Positions 19,162 through 29,304 of a stretch of DNA of 64,000 nucleotides are shown piece after piece (within the stretch, counting starts at the first letter, position 1; every line of letters begins with the position of its first letter). A program made the translations under genes and the position numbers. The notes beneath the pieces are model-generated. The model did not search any database and was not told the origin of the DNA. It saw only the letters and a list, made by a program, of their open reading frames with translations. Source of the DNA: Glaciecola sp. 33A (GTDB taxonomy: Bacteria > Pseudomonadota > Gammaproteobacteria > Enterobacterales > Alteromonadaceae); the NCBI RefSeq assembly GCF_002836745.1, contig NZ_PJAR01000043.1, forward strand, positions 248,001 to 312,000. The letters are read 5' to 3'.

Positions 19162-21612
19162 TTAGAACTCGAACGACACTGACGCGCCAAATAATCTAGG
19201 TTGGTTCGGATAAGCATTGAAACTGCCGCTTTGAATTGGTGGTGGAAATGCAGATAAGTAATACTCATCGTTGTTCAAATTACGCACATAAATTTGAAAG
19301 CTAAGGCCATTTTCCATAGTTAAACCAGCACTTGCATTTATTGTGCTCACAGCGCGGGTGATTTCTGGTGGTACGTTTGCTACCAACCCTACTTCACTTT
19401 CGTATTGATAGTCTGTGCGAATGTAACCGAACATGCCATTGTCAAATTCGAAGTTATACGTAATTCCCGCATTTAACGTACGCTCAGAAATACCCAGTGG
19501 TTTCTCTCCAGATAAGTCTATGGGGCCATTTAAGCCTGATGCACCTATAAACGAATCATAAATTGGATCCAGTAACATACCCGCTATAGTAATATCGACG
19601 CTATCACTAACATTAAAGGTTGAATCAAATTCCACCCCTTTAGTCGATTGTTGACCCGCATTCGCTAATACAAAGCCCGTTCCAACAAACGTACTTGATT
19701 GGAACCCTTTAATCGTCTGATCGAAAGCAGTTAAGTTAATGGCCGCATTTCTGAATCTAGTTTTAATACCCAGCTCGTAAACTTCCGATTCTTCTGGACC
19801 GGCGAAACGAGTACCGTAACTCTGGTTAGCCCGCAACAAACCTGCAGCCGCTAGTGCTGCTTGGTCACCAGGAAATGGACGTGTGTCACGCGATAAGTTC
19901 CAAGACGTTCCTTTAAATCCGGTTGCTGCTGTTGCAAAAATATTCACGTTCTTGTTAACTTCATAGGCTAAACGTAAGCTCCATGTAGTTTTGCTGTCTG
20001 AGCTTTTACCACTCTCTAGCGAATTTGGAAAAACAAGTTGTGGTGGCAAAAATTGCACGCTTTGTAGCGTTGGTATAAATGGAGCTAAGGGTGGAAATTG
20101 ACTTAATGGTATAGCCAGTACGGTTGGCGTAGAGGTAAAATCGATAGAGGATAATATTTCGGTATTATCTGATTCGATGGTAACTTCTTTTTCGTCATTG
20201 GTATAACTTACGCCTAAGGTAGCGGTTAAGGCATCACTTAGGTCGTAATCAAGGCTAACGAATAAAGAATAAGACTCGTTGTCCTGCATAAATTCGCTAT
20301 TAATATATTGATCGGCGGCAAAGAAACTATTTGGTGGTAAGCCATAAATCCCTTCTACACCAGGAAATAGAGCGCCAAAACCGAGTACATTAAAGAAGTT
20401 TCGAGTCCCTGTTCCGTAAAACAGTGTATCACCAGTATCCACAGTCTCATTAAAGTAGAAACCGCCTACCATCCAGTCAAACTTGTTGTCGCCAGTTGAA
20501 AACAAACGAAACTCTTGGGTAAAGGTATCAATATCGGTATGACCTTCTTCGGTCAAAATATCCAAGGATGTATAATCCACATCAACCAAATAATCTGATT
20601 TGTTGTTACGCATAGCTGTTATTGAGGTGAATGCAAATGTGTCGTAATCTACATCGATTTGTAACGAAATGCCGCCATCTTCGATTTTGTTATTAGGGTC
20701 GATATTCAGTGCCGATTCAAACCCAAATGGTTCTGCTGCATCTAATACAACACCGCCAAGAGCTTGAACTGCTGCGGTTGTTGGACCATTGATAACATCG
20801 GCCACGGTACAGCAATGCTCATCTATTTCACTGTAATCAGCGATAAAGCGGAAACTAACATCTTCAGTTGGTTCATATAAGAATTGACCTCGCAGATTCC
20901 AACGGTCCTTATCATTGATATCACCTAAGCCCACGACACTTTTGGTATAGCCATCGCGGGTGTTCATACCACCTGACAAACTAAAGGCAAGGTCGTCGGT
21001 AATTGCATTGGTCACAAAACCTTTTAAAATCTGTTGGTTATAGTTACCTAGTGTCGCTTCAACTTTACCTTCAAGATTAAATGATGGCGCTTGAGTTCGA
21101 ACGTTGATAACACCAGCGGAGGCATTTTTACCAAACAAAGTGCTTTGCGGTCCACTTAATATTTCTATTTGTTGTAAGCGCGGTAAATCACCAATTTGAG
21201 CTGCCGCTCTCGAGCGGTAAACACCGTCTATGAAGACACCAACTGAGGGTTCTATACCTGTGTTGTTGGTGCCGTTGCCAAAACCACGAATAGAGAAGTT
21301 AGTATTGGTTGAGCGCTGCAGTGGCGTTACGCGCAAAGTGGGTACCAAGCTTTGCAAATCACCTATATCCAAGACTTTGGTTTGAAGAATATCTTTTGCA
21401 CTGGTAACAGTCACCGCAATTGGTGTTTCTTGTAATCCAGTTGAACGTTTTGATGCTGTGATGACAATTGTTTCAAATTCTTCTTCGGCATCAGCTTCTT
21501 CTTGAGCCAATGCACTATTAGACATAAAACCCAGCGACATAGCTACAATCAACGCTAAAGGTTTGGTTTTAAACTGTTTGGGTAAATATTGACTCATTTG
21601 TGTTCTCATCAT
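19162..21612 (-). CDS. TonB-dependent outer-membrane receptor
   Basis: An 816-residue receptor with a signal peptide (cleavage near SALAQEE), a TonB box in the acidic stretch before ETIVITASKR, a plug domain (about 60-170; LFGKNASAGVINV is the conserved plug end) and a C-terminal barrel ending in SFEF with a terminal aromatic residue. It imports an unknown ligand using TonB energy. The subtype, with FGKNASAGVI and long loops, is common in marine alteromonads and sphingomonads and is often linked to carbon-source rather than iron uptake. No regulator, transporter or enzyme gene adjoins it, so the ligand cannot be inferred. Confidence 0.93.
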   Translation of the reverse strand: MMRTQMSQYLPKQFKTKPLALIVAMSLGFMSNSALAQEEADAEEEFETIVITASKRSTGLQETPIAVTVTSAKDILQTKVLDIGDLQSLVPTLRVTPLQRSTNTNFSIRGFGNGTNNTGIEPSVGVFIDGVYRSRAAAQIGDLPRLQQIEILSGPQSTLFGKNASAGVINVRTQAPSFNLEGKVEATLGNYNQQILKGFVTNAITDDLAFSLSGGMNTRDGYTKSVVGLGDINDKDRWNLRGQFLYEPTEDVSFRFIADYSEIDEHCCTVADVINGPTTAAVQALGGVVLDAAEPFGFESALNIDPNNKIEDGGISLQIDVDYDTFAFTSITAMRNNKSDYLVDVDYTSLDILTEEGHTDIDTFTQEFRLFSTGDNKFDWMVGGFYFNETVDTGDTLFYGTGTRNFFNVLGFGALFPGVEGIYGLPPNSFFAADQYINSEFMQDNESYSLFVSLDYDLSDALTATLGVSYTNDEKEVTIESDNTEILSSIDFTSTPTVLAIPLSQFPPLAPFIPTLQSVQFLPPQLVFPNSLESGKSSDSKTTWSLRLAYEVNKNVNIFATAATGFKGTSWNLSRDTRPFPGDQAALAAAGLLRANQSYGTRFAGPEESEVYELGIKTRFRNAAINLTAFDQTIKGFQSSTFVGTGFVLANAGQQSTKGVEFDSTFNVSDSVDITIAGMLLDPIYDSFIGASGLNGPIDLSGEKPLGISERTLNAGITYNFEFDNGMFGYIRTDYQYESEVGLVANVPPEITRAVSTINASAGLTMENGLSFQIYVRNLNNDEYYLSAFPPPIQSGSFNAYPNQPRLFGASVSFEF

Positions 21613-21908
21613 ATTACGGGAAGATTGTTATTTTTATCTGAGCATAAGATTAAGTACACAACAGTTACCCGCTCGTAACCATATGGTTTATTTAACCCTA
21701 TATCACCGCTAACTCATTTACTTGACATCCTAGCTAACGTTTCAAGTATGTTAAATTTATGTTGCAGGACAAGTTAAGAATAGACGTATTTTATAAGCTA
21801 GGCAATACTAAAAGTGTGATTTGTTATAACTCTGTTAGCTATTTGTAATTAAGATGCCACAGGTAAGAGTAAATATGTGCATAAAGGCAGGGTATTTATT
21901 TTAGTTAT

Positions 21909-22577
21909 CTATAACTCTTTTTTAAATGAATGCGGCGATTCAAATCGCAGTGTCACACCACTAACAGGATGCGCGAATTCATGCATTTGTGCATGTAAGC
22001 AAAGACGCGGATTTTTAGCTCTGGCTGCTTGATGTGCATACAATCGGTCACCTAAAATTGGATGTCCTAATGCCAACATATGAACTCGCAGTTGATGGGA
22101 GCGCCCGGTAATTGGCGTTAGTTTCATTAATGTTGAATTGCGGTCGCGCTGCACAACTTGCCAATGGGTTTGTGAAGGCTTACCCCTTTGATAGTCGACC
22201 ATTTGTTTCGGTCTATTCGGCCAGTCGCATATCAGTGGTAAATCAATGTTACCAGACTCACCCTCAACATGACCAAACACACGAGCAACATAAGTTTTTT
22301 TTGTCTGACGGTTCTCAAACTGGCGAGATAAGTGCACGTGCGCTGGTTTATTTAATGCCATCATCAGAATACCTGACGTGGCCATATCTAGGCGATGCAC
22401 AATACTCGCCGTAGGGAAAACACGCTGTACACGAACTTGCAACGAATCTCTAAGGTCTCTCGATTTACCTGGCACGGTAAGTAGCTCTGCAGGTTTGTCT
22501 AATACCAAGATATCTTCATCGCGATATAATATCCTGAGATAAGGATATGTAGGTGGCGAATAGTGCAATAGTGTCAT
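21909..22577 (-). CDS. rluA: RluA family pseudouridine synthase
   Basis: A 222-residue enzyme converting uridine to pseudouridine. The catalytic aspartate is in IVHRLDMATSGI, and the C-terminal GRSHQLRVHM block is standard. The short length without an S4 domain and the position next to rapA match E. coli RluA, which modifies 23S rRNA position 746 and tRNA position 32. It begins one base after the rapA stop, so it is very probably co-transcribed with it. Confidence 0.93.
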   Translation of the reverse strand: MTLLHYSPPTYPYLRILYRDEDILVLDKPAELLTVPGKSRDLRDSLQVRVQRVFPTASIVHRLDMATSGILMMALNKPAHVHLSRQFENRQTKKTYVARVFGHVEGESGNIDLPLICDWPNRPKQMVDYQRGKPSQTHWQVVQRDRNSTLMKLTPITGRSHQLRVHMLALGHPILGDRLYAHQAARAKNPRLCLHAQMHEFAHPVSGVTLRFESPHSFKKEL

Positions 22578-22578
22578 T

Positions 22579-25404
22579 TTAAGGGTTATTTACGACAACG
22601 CGCAGACTGTCTAAATAAGGTTCCGCATTGCTTATGATATTGGTGAGAGTCGCCTTTTGCGCTTCAATAAAGTCGATTTCTTCATCTCGAATAGAAGGAT
22701 TGGTTTTTTGTAGAGAACGTAATCGGTCAATTTCACCACTAAGTTCAGATTGCATTGCCTTTAGCGCAACTGATTGCTGCTCAGCCAAGTCAGCATGACC
22801 TAATTTCAGACTTGCCTCTACACCAGCGGTAATTGGGTCTGCAAGTGCCTGTAACAGTTGCAGTGCAATTTTGCGTTTTACTTTAAATAATTGCTCAAAT
22901 TCGACTTCTACAGGTTGGTTTTTAGCATCAAGACAAAGACGAACAGGTGTCGGTGGTAAGAATCGATACAATTGCAAACTGGCTTCGGCACTGGCAGATA
23001 AAACACTCGTTGTCTCTATCCAAAATGCACCGGTAGGCTGCGTAGGATCTTTGGTAAACGCAATACTACTTTTACCCAAAACATCGGTAGTGACAGATTC
23101 TAAGCAATGACTCACTATTTCGCTGTCCCAGCTAAGAAACTGTAACTGCTCAAACTTAGTCGCACTATTGCGCTGATAAGTCACTTCTAAACCGTCTTCC
23201 GTTAAGCCTGGAATTTGATGTATTAATTGTTCAGTTGGGCGAAGAATAAAACTGTGGTCGTCTTTTTCTTCTTGCGTTACGCCCAACGCGTCAAACAATC
23301 TACTCATAAAATTGAGCAGACCAACTGGGTTTTCAGCAGCAATAATTTTGTCTAGTAAATCGTCAATTCGACCAAAACCAGAGGCATTTAATTCGAGCAG
23401 TTTGTCTCTGCCCTTCTCTATTTTTTGTTTAAGCTCTTTTGTTAGTGCTGCAGTTTGGCCAATGATATCTAGTTTTAGCTCAGTGTCTTCGGGGTTTTTG
23501 AGTGCAGACATTAAATCAGATTGTAGTTGCTTAAATACATCGCTTCCAACGGGACAGGTAGATTCAAACGCGCCTAATCCATCCTGATACCAATCAAACA
23601 ATACTTCTTGAGCGGTGTTTTCAAAGTAGGGGATATGCAGGTTAATATCGAATTTCTGTCCAATTCGGTCAAGGCGACCAATCCGTTGTTCTAACAAATC
23701 TGGCACCATTGGTAAATCAAATAGAACCAAGTGACGTGAAAACTGAAAGTTGCGGCCTTCACTGCCAATTTCGCTGCACAACAAGACTTGCGCACCCTGT
23801 TCGTTAGTGGCGAAGAAATGCGCGGCTTTATCGCGTTCAATAATACTCATTCCTTCATGAAAAACGGTATGCCTGATGGCTGTTTTTTGACGTAAATATT
23901 CAGCTAATTGCAGCGCTGTTGATGCGTAGGCACAAATAACTAGAACCTTTTCACCTTTATTTGTTTCTAGTAAATCAACCAGCCAAGTGACACGTGGGTC
24001 ATACTTAGTCCAGTTATCGTTCACCAAAGGGGCTCGTTCAGGGTGCAGACTAAGGACAACATCTTCTTCTAATGATATCGACACTGCATATTCTTTTGGC
24101 AGCTTTAATGGCGCCGGCATGGCAATCCTGTCAGGAAAGCCTTTAATGCTGGCTCGACTATTTCTGAATAACAAGCGACCAGTACCATGTTGGTCAATGA
24201 GTTTAGTCAGCAAAGCATGCCGCTGTTCGCCACTTGCCAACATAGCATCCGTTACTTCTTCATCTTTAACCACCGCATTTAGCTTGTCAATTTGCGCTGA
24301 GTTCATATGTGCATTATCAATAAGAGGCGCAACCGCTTCAGCTAGTTCTCCATAATGGGTTTCTTCTTCAAGAAACTGTTGATAATCGTAAAATCGTGCA
24401 GGATCTAGCAAGCGTAACCGTGCAAAGTGACTTTCATGGCCAAGTTGGTCAGGTGTAGCTGTCAATAGCAGAACACCTCTGCTTATCTTACAAAGTTGTT
24501 CAATTGCACTGTATTCCTCTGAAACATGCTCCGATGACCATTGCAAATGATGCGCTTCATCAGCCACTAAAATATCCCAATCTACGGCAGTTGCTTTTGC
24601 TAATACTTTCTCTTGTTTGATAAAGTCGATACTGCATAGTACCAGTTGTTCTTGCTCAAAAGGATTGTCTCCACTTTCAGCCATCGCTTCCATGCGCTCT
24701 TCATCAAATATTGAGAAGGCTAGGCTAACTCGGCGTAGCATTTCAACTAACCACTGATGCACTAAGCTTGAGGGCACTATAATAAGCACACGTTTGGCTT
24801 TGCCTGTAAGCAATTGCTGGTGCAAAATTAATCCGGCTTCAATGGTTTTACCTAAGCCTACTTCATCGGCTAGCAATACGCGTGGCGCAAAACGGCTACC
24901 TACTTCATTTGCAATATGTAATTGATGCGGTATGAGTTCGACACGAGCGCCAACTAAGCCAACGGCACCAGAGGTTGCATGTTCGTATTGTTTCTGCAGG
25001 CATTCGTGGCGAAGATCAAACCATTTAGGTGAATCAAGCTGACCGCTAAATAAGCGCTTTTCAGGTTGATTCAGTTTAACGTTGCAATCCAGTGCTACTT
25101 CAATGATGGACGCCTGTTCACCATTGTCTGTGCGCATACCAGAATAAATATAAAGACCGTCTTGTGAGGTGACATTGGTGATTTTTAAGTCCCATCCATC
25201 GCTGTGAAGGGCTAGCTCGCCTTCGCTTAAAATTAGCCGAGTAATAGGTGCCTGAGCGATAGCATAAGTACGGTCCTCTTTAACTGCAGGAAAGAGCATA
25301 TCTATTGTACGGTTGTCGGTTGCAATAACAACACCCAAGCCTAAATCAGCTTCTGTATTGCTCAACCAACGTTGGCCAACGGTAAACTCTTGTGCTGCGT
25401 ACAT
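22579..25404 (-). CDS. rapA: RNA polymerase-associated ATPase RapA
   Basis: A Swi2/Snf2 ATPase that recycles stalled RNA polymerase. Walker A is in LADEVGLGKTIEAG (about residue 180), the DEAH box reads ILVADEAHHLQW, and the helicase C-terminal motif VPDLLEQRIGRLDRIGQ is present, with the N-terminal Tudor-like segment starting FTVGQRWLSNTEADLGLG as in E. coli. A TTG at 25410 opens the frame, but the ATG at 25404 with GGA upstream is preferred (941 residues; E. coli 968). It leads rluA. Confidence 0.97.
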   Translation of the reverse strand: MYAAQEFTVGQRWLSNTEADLGLGVVIATDNRTIDMLFPAVKEDRTYAIAQAPITRLILSEGELALHSDGWDLKITNVTSQDGLYIYSGMRTDNGEQASIIEVALDCNVKLNQPEKRLFSGQLDSPKWFDLRHECLQKQYEHATSGAVGLVGARVELIPHQLHIANEVGSRFAPRVLLADEVGLGKTIEAGLILHQQLLTGKAKRVLIIVPSSLVHQWLVEMLRRVSLAFSIFDEERMEAMAESGDNPFEQEQLVLCSIDFIKQEKVLAKATAVDWDILVADEAHHLQWSSEHVSEEYSAIEQLCKISRGVLLLTATPDQLGHESHFARLRLLDPARFYDYQQFLEEETHYGELAEAVAPLIDNAHMNSAQIDKLNAVVKDEEVTDAMLASGEQRHALLTKLIDQHGTGRLLFRNSRASIKGFPDRIAMPAPLKLPKEYAVSISLEEDVVLSLHPERAPLVNDNWTKYDPRVTWLVDLLETNKGEKVLVICAYASTALQLAEYLRQKTAIRHTVFHEGMSIIERDKAAHFFATNEQGAQVLLCSEIGSEGRNFQFSRHLVLFDLPMVPDLLEQRIGRLDRIGQKFDINLHIPYFENTAQEVLFDWYQDGLGAFESTCPVGSDVFKQLQSDLMSALKNPEDTELKLDIIGQTAALTKELKQKIEKGRDKLLELNASGFGRIDDLLDKIIAAENPVGLLNFMSRLFDALGVTQEEKDDHSFILRPTEQLIHQIPGLTEDGLEVTYQRNSATKFEQLQFLSWDSEIVSHCLESVTTDVLGKSSIAFTKDPTQPTGAFWIETTSVLSASAEASLQLYRFLPPTPVRLCLDAKNQPVEVEFEQLFKVKRKIALQLLQALADPITAGVEASLKLGHADLAEQQSVALKAMQSELSGEIDRLRSLQKTNPSIRDEEIDFIEAQKATLTNIISNAEPYLDSLRVVVNNP

Positions 25405-25669
25405 AATCAAAATCCAATGTGAAAAATAAACTGGGTGCGTATTGTACTGATACTCGGCGCCACTGTCAGCTATCTATTCAAATTAGCTTAAAAAAGGTCG
25501 TGATAATTTTAGCAAACTCATTTACAGTGGTTTTGTTGTTAACGCTTTCTAACGCTAATGCACACTGCGCCGCCGTATTAACGCACTTACACCGGCTGCG
25601 CAGAAACATTATTTTCTCACCTTTGAGGCAACGAGCTCATGCTGTTGCTTAGTATTATTAGAGTCGCTA

Positions 25670-26026
25670 ATGCCGCAACAAACACAAATTACACCTGTTA
25701 ATTTGAATGATCAAACTGGCGCTAAGGTCGTATCTCTATACAGTCCTAAATTGTATGCCCTGGGTACTAATATTCTCTTGCACGAACAGCTAGCCTCCAC
25801 GTCTTTTGAAGAAACCAGCCAATTTACCGGTATAGTAAAGTCAATTACTACCAATTCAGTAGAAGCACTCGACTTCGGCTATGAGCGTCTTATTTCTCGG
25901 AGTGCTAGGAGAATACCGCCGAAAAATATTGGGCAAGCCATGGTCCTGCATGCATTGCTCGACCCACATATCGATTTAATTAGCAAGAATGAATCAAAGA
26001 TAGCTCCTCTTAAGGTAAATTTATAA
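25670..26026 (+). CDS. Hypothetical protein overlapping phoH2 by one base
   Basis: A 118-residue soluble protein with no signal peptide or membrane segment. I do not recognise its family. It contains a middle segment EETSQFTGIVKSITTNSVEA suggesting beta strands and a basic stretch SRSARRIPPKN. Its TAA shares one base with the ATG of the PIN-PhoH gene, which indicates coupled translation and a shared job. In mycobacteria a small antitoxin-like gene (phoAT) similarly precedes phoH2; whether this is an equivalent is inference, since no sequence likeness can be claimed. The start ATG has no clear ribosome binding site. Confidence 0.7.
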   Translation: MPQQTQITPVNLNDQTGAKVVSLYSPKLYALGTNILLHEQLASTSFEETSQFTGIVKSITTNSVEALDFGYERLISRSARRIPPKNIGQAMVLHALLDPHIDLISKNESKIAPLKVNL

Positions 26027-27411
26027 TGAAATATTCAAATGAAAATCGTAACCCTAGAATTCTAGACACATCAGCATTAGTGCATGATCCAAAAAGCCTA
26101 CTAGCATATAACGATGATATTTATATCTGTTTAACCGTACTTGAGGAATTAGATTCTTTAAAAGAGCGTCTAGATAAAAGTGTAAGTGCAGATGCTCGTA
26201 TCGTTATTCGAATGCTTGAAGATATCATTAACGGTCACTCAGCCGAGGAGATGGAAGCAGGTATTCCGCTGCCATCAACTGAGACGGCTAAGCGCGGACG
26301 ATTATTCATTGGCATTGATACTCAGTTAGATTTTGCTAAAGAGTTAAAGCACAGTATTGGTAGTGACGCTGATAATCGTATTATTAATTACGCTCTTCAT
26401 ATGCAACATGAATTAAAACAAAATGTCACCATCGTAAGTCGAGATATTAATATGCGTCTCAAAGCAAGAACCATAGGTGTTCATGCTGAAGATGTTTTAG
26501 TTGATAACCAGTTTTCTGATATTGACATGCTCTACTCAGGCGTTCAGGCATTTAAAGGAGATTTGTTTGATAGAATAGAATCAGACAAAGATTTTAAATT
26601 GACGGGCGAAGTTTATAAATTTCCAGTTAGCTTGTTTAACGATGAAGTACAAGCAAATATGTATTGGTATGATGATGTTGGACACATTGGTCTCATCACT
26701 GAAGTTGCTGATGATAGTGTTTACACAAAGCTGTTAACAAGACAGCAAGAAAAGATTTGGGGTATTTCACCCAAAAATCACCGTCAAACCATTGCACTTA
26801 ATCAATTGACAGACCCTTTTTATGATTTAAATATTATCCTCGGCCCCGCTGGTTCCGGTAAGACTTTTTTAGCGATTGCGGCCGGGCTGCATCAAGTGCT
26901 TGAAACGAAGAAATATAAAAAGATTGTTGTCGTGCGTAGTCGAGATTTTATGGATGATGATCCTGGTTTTTTACCTGGTGATCTAACAGAGAAATCTTTA
27001 CCTTTACTAGCTGGAGTTACGGACGCCCTAATCTCACTGCATACAGCTGGTGATATTGACGAAAAGAGCACACGTGCAACAGTTGAACATATTATTGATA
27101 GAGCAAATATTGAGTTCACCTCAATGGCGTATTTCAGAGGTAGATCCATTGACGATGCTGTTTTAATAATAGATGAAGCACAAAATATGACACGAGCACA
27201 AATGAAGGGAATGTTAAGTCGAGGAGGAAGAAACTGTCGTACAATAGTACTCGGTAACCTTAGCCAAATTGATGACCGATTTGTGACTCCGGCTTCCAGT
27301 GGTGCCTCCGCTGCGGTAAATATTTACAGACATTATGAAAAAGGCTCTATACTCATTTTTGATGAAGTGGAGCGAAGCAGCCTAGCTGAATTTACAGAAA
27401 AGAACATGTAG
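26026..27411 (+). CDS. PIN-PhoH ATPase (PhoH2-type RNA helicase/nuclease)
   Basis: A 461-residue cytoplasmic fusion of an N-terminal PIN nuclease domain (about 8-160) and a C-terminal PhoH ATPase domain (about 255-461). PIN acids are visible in ILDTSALVHDP, LEELDSL, DADNRIINYA and SRDINMR. Walker A is GPAGSGKT (about residue 276) and Walker B LIIDEAQ (about residue 380). Mycobacterial proteins of this type unwind and cleave RNA and act as the toxin of a pair; others are stress or phosphate linked. The ATG overlaps the preceding 118-residue gene, and AAGG inside that gene can serve as ribosome binding site. Confidence 0.92.
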   Translation: MKYSNENRNPRILDTSALVHDPKSLLAYNDDIYICLTVLEELDSLKERLDKSVSADARIVIRMLEDIINGHSAEEMEAGIPLPSTETAKRGRLFIGIDTQLDFAKELKHSIGSDADNRIINYALHMQHELKQNVTIVSRDINMRLKARTIGVHAEDVLVDNQFSDIDMLYSGVQAFKGDLFDRIESDKDFKLTGEVYKFPVSLFNDEVQANMYWYDDVGHIGLITEVADDSVYTKLLTRQQEKIWGISPKNHRQTIALNQLTDPFYDLNIILGPAGSGKTFLAIAAGLHQVLETKKYKKIVVVRSRDFMDDDPGFLPGDLTEKSLPLLAGVTDALISLHTAGDIDEKSTRATVEHIIDRANIEFTSMAYFRGRSIDDAVLIIDEAQNMTRAQMKGMLSRGGRNCRTIVLGNLSQIDDRFVTPASSGASAAVNIYRHYEKGSILIFDEVERSSLAEFTEKNM

Positions 27412-27588
27412 TTTTATCCGCATTCTCAGATCCAATTCTGGCAACGCGTTAAGACGAATATCGAGTCTGTAAGGTTTTAGATTAAATATTTTCAATAGCG
27501 TATTTCTTCATTTTGATATGTTCCTCAGTGCATGTTTGCAGCATGCACCGAGGATATATTGAATAAATTACAGCTCAAGTCCTTAGCG

Positions 27589-27873
27589 TTAATTGGAAGT
27601 ATGGAGGAATACTACGCCGAGAATATCGTTTGAATATACTTTGCCCAATGTATCAGCAGAAACACTATGGCGGTTGTCACCAGCAATAGTATGACCACAG
27701 CTATAATCGAGATGAATCAACCGTTTAATAATGAGCCCAAAGCAAGCATGCTTTACAAGAACTATGTCTGCGACTTCAAGTTTTTTAAGCCAAGTTGCCC
27801 TTACCATTACAAAAGCTTTGGGTTTTATAGTGGGCAACATGCTATTGCCAACTACTTTAAGAATGTTGATCAC
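27589..27873 (-). CDS. Miniature S24/S26 family peptidase
   Basis: A 94-residue protein carrying a complete S26 (signal peptidase I-like) catalytic core: GNSMLPTIKP with nucleophile Ser11, the general base Lys50 in LIIKRLIHLD, and the closing box AGDNRHSVSADT. It lacks the membrane anchor of leader peptidase, so it looks soluble. The size resembles the nickel superoxide dismutase maturation protease class, but no sodN lies in the window. The substrate is unknown. It is convergent with the PhoH gene and stands alone. Confidence 0.82.
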   Translation of the reverse strand: MINILKVVGNSMLPTIKPKAFVMVRATWLKKLEVADIVLVKHACFGLIIKRLIHLDYSCGHTIAGDNRHSVSADTLGKVYSNDILGVVFLHTSN

Positions 27874-28276
27874 TCTTTTTACTTAGCATTTAAGTTCGGA
27901 TAAATTACACTTTCAGCAGGCAGATACGGACAGACAGAAGTGCAGGTATCTACTCCTTTGGTTCGCCAAAAAGCATCAGCGAATTGGTTAATTTATATTG
28001 TGGAAAAGCATAGGACCTTTTAAGACCATGCGAATTTTAATTTAGATGGGGTTGTTAGGAACCGTCTAAGGGTATTTGTTGAGAAGGGGCTATAACCTAG
28101 TAACTTAGTCAATTGATGCTATTATGTGTTCTAGATTTTGTGCGGTAGTTGATCAGCGATTAATCTTAATTGTTTAGCTGGTAGGCCAAAAAAATGAAGA
28201 ATTTCTGAGCTGAGAGATAGCGTTACACCGTTTCATGGTATATTAATCACTCAAAATATAATGAAGTAGGACATAT
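27874..28276. other. Intergenic region, no gene seen
   Basis: These 403 bases separate the divergent S26 peptidase and the response regulator. They are AT-rich with stops in all frames. They must hold both promoters, but I see no clear operator, repeat or RNA. AGGA at 28269-28272 is the ribosome binding site of the downstream gene. Confidence 0.55.
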
Positions 28277-29212
28277 ATGGTAGAACGACGCGCCACAATT
28301 CTTATTGTCGACGATGAACGTACCAATATTCAAATCTTAGATAATGCATTGGGTAACGAATATAATATTCTTGCAGCAATGAGCGGTGAGCAAGCTATTG
28401 CAGTCGCTGTTGAATCGCTTCCATGCCTTATTCTACTCGATATTATTTTGCCCGATATCAGCGGTTACGATGTCTGCAAAGCATTAAAAAGTAACAAGTT
28501 AACCAAGCATATTCCGGTTATTTTTGTGACAGCACAAAGCCTACCAGAAGACGAACTCAAAGGCTTAGAGTTAGGCGCTATTGATTATTTCCGCAAACCT
28601 TTTTTAGTGCCGCTGATTAAAGTGCGTGTTCGCAACCAAATTGAACTAGTACAAAAAACGGCAGCGCTTGAGCAACTGGCATGGATTGATGGTTTAACCG
28701 GCATTTCAAACAGACGTTCATTTGATAAACGCTATTTTGAAGCCTGCAAATATGCTATCCGTAACAAACGTAGGATTTGTCTTATAATATTAGATATCGA
28801 TTTTTTCAAACAATACAATGACCACTATGGTCATGCGCAAGGTGATGTTGTCCTGCAACAAGTTGCAAGGGCAATTGATCAAGTGGCCTCCAGACCACTT
28901 GATTTAGTTGCCCGCTATGGTGGAGAAGAGTTTGTCATCCTACTTACCGATTCTAGCGAAAAAGAGGGTGCTTTGCTTGCTGAGAAAGTGCGTGAAAAAA
29001 TAGAAGCGTTAGCGATCCCGCATATTAAATCAAAAATCCATAGAGTATTGACGATTAGCATTGGTGTAACGTCAAGTTCCAATGACGGTTGTAGTTTTGA
29101 TACCAAAGCCTTACTAGAAACTGCTGACGCTTGCTTATACGAAGCCAAAGCGATGGGTCGAAATACGGTTGTTAGTACCGATTTTAAAGAAAAGACTCCT
29201 CGATCCTTTTAG
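28277..29212 (+). CDS. Response regulator with GGDEF domain (diguanylate cyclase)
   Basis: A 311-residue cytoplasmic protein with a receiver domain (about 5-125) and a GGDEF domain (about 135-305). The receiver shows the acidic pair in IVDDERTN, the phospho-acceptor Asp in LLDIILPD, the Thr in FVTAQS and the Lys in RKPF. The cyclase site reads GGEEF (about residue 215), an active variant, and RPLD five residues before it is an intact inhibitory I-site for c-di-GMP feedback. It should therefore make c-di-GMP when phosphorylated. No sensor kinase is adjacent. Confidence 0.93.
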   Translation: MVERRATILIVDDERTNIQILDNALGNEYNILAAMSGEQAIAVAVESLPCLILLDIILPDISGYDVCKALKSNKLTKHIPVIFVTAQSLPEDELKGLELGAIDYFRKPFLVPLIKVRVRNQIELVQKTAALEQLAWIDGLTGISNRRSFDKRYFEACKYAIRNKRRICLIILDIDFFKQYNDHYGHAQGDVVLQQVARAIDQVASRPLDLVARYGGEEFVILLTDSSEKEGALLAEKVREKIEALAIPHIKSKIHRVLTISIGVTSSSNDGCSFDTKALLETADACLYEAKAMGRNTVVSTDFKEKTPRSF

Positions 29213-29304
29213 CTTCGTTTAGCGATTCTCAGGTGCAAAAACACGTAAAATTCAATTGCTTTAACATCTACTTTATTTCCATAGCATGACGCTTCACTTT
29301 ATTT

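Noticed and set aside
21720-21790. TTGACA on the plus strand as an sRNA promoter
   Set aside because: No -10 hexamer lies at the right spacing and no terminator follows.
25419-25652. 77-codon ORF upstream of the phoH2 pair
   Set aside because: It lies in the rapA promoter region, has no ribosome binding site, and its composition does not look like protein; it is probably chance.
27667-27903. 78-codon ORF on the plus strand
   Set aside because: It is the antisense shadow of the S26 peptidase, which has clear catalytic motifs on the other strand.
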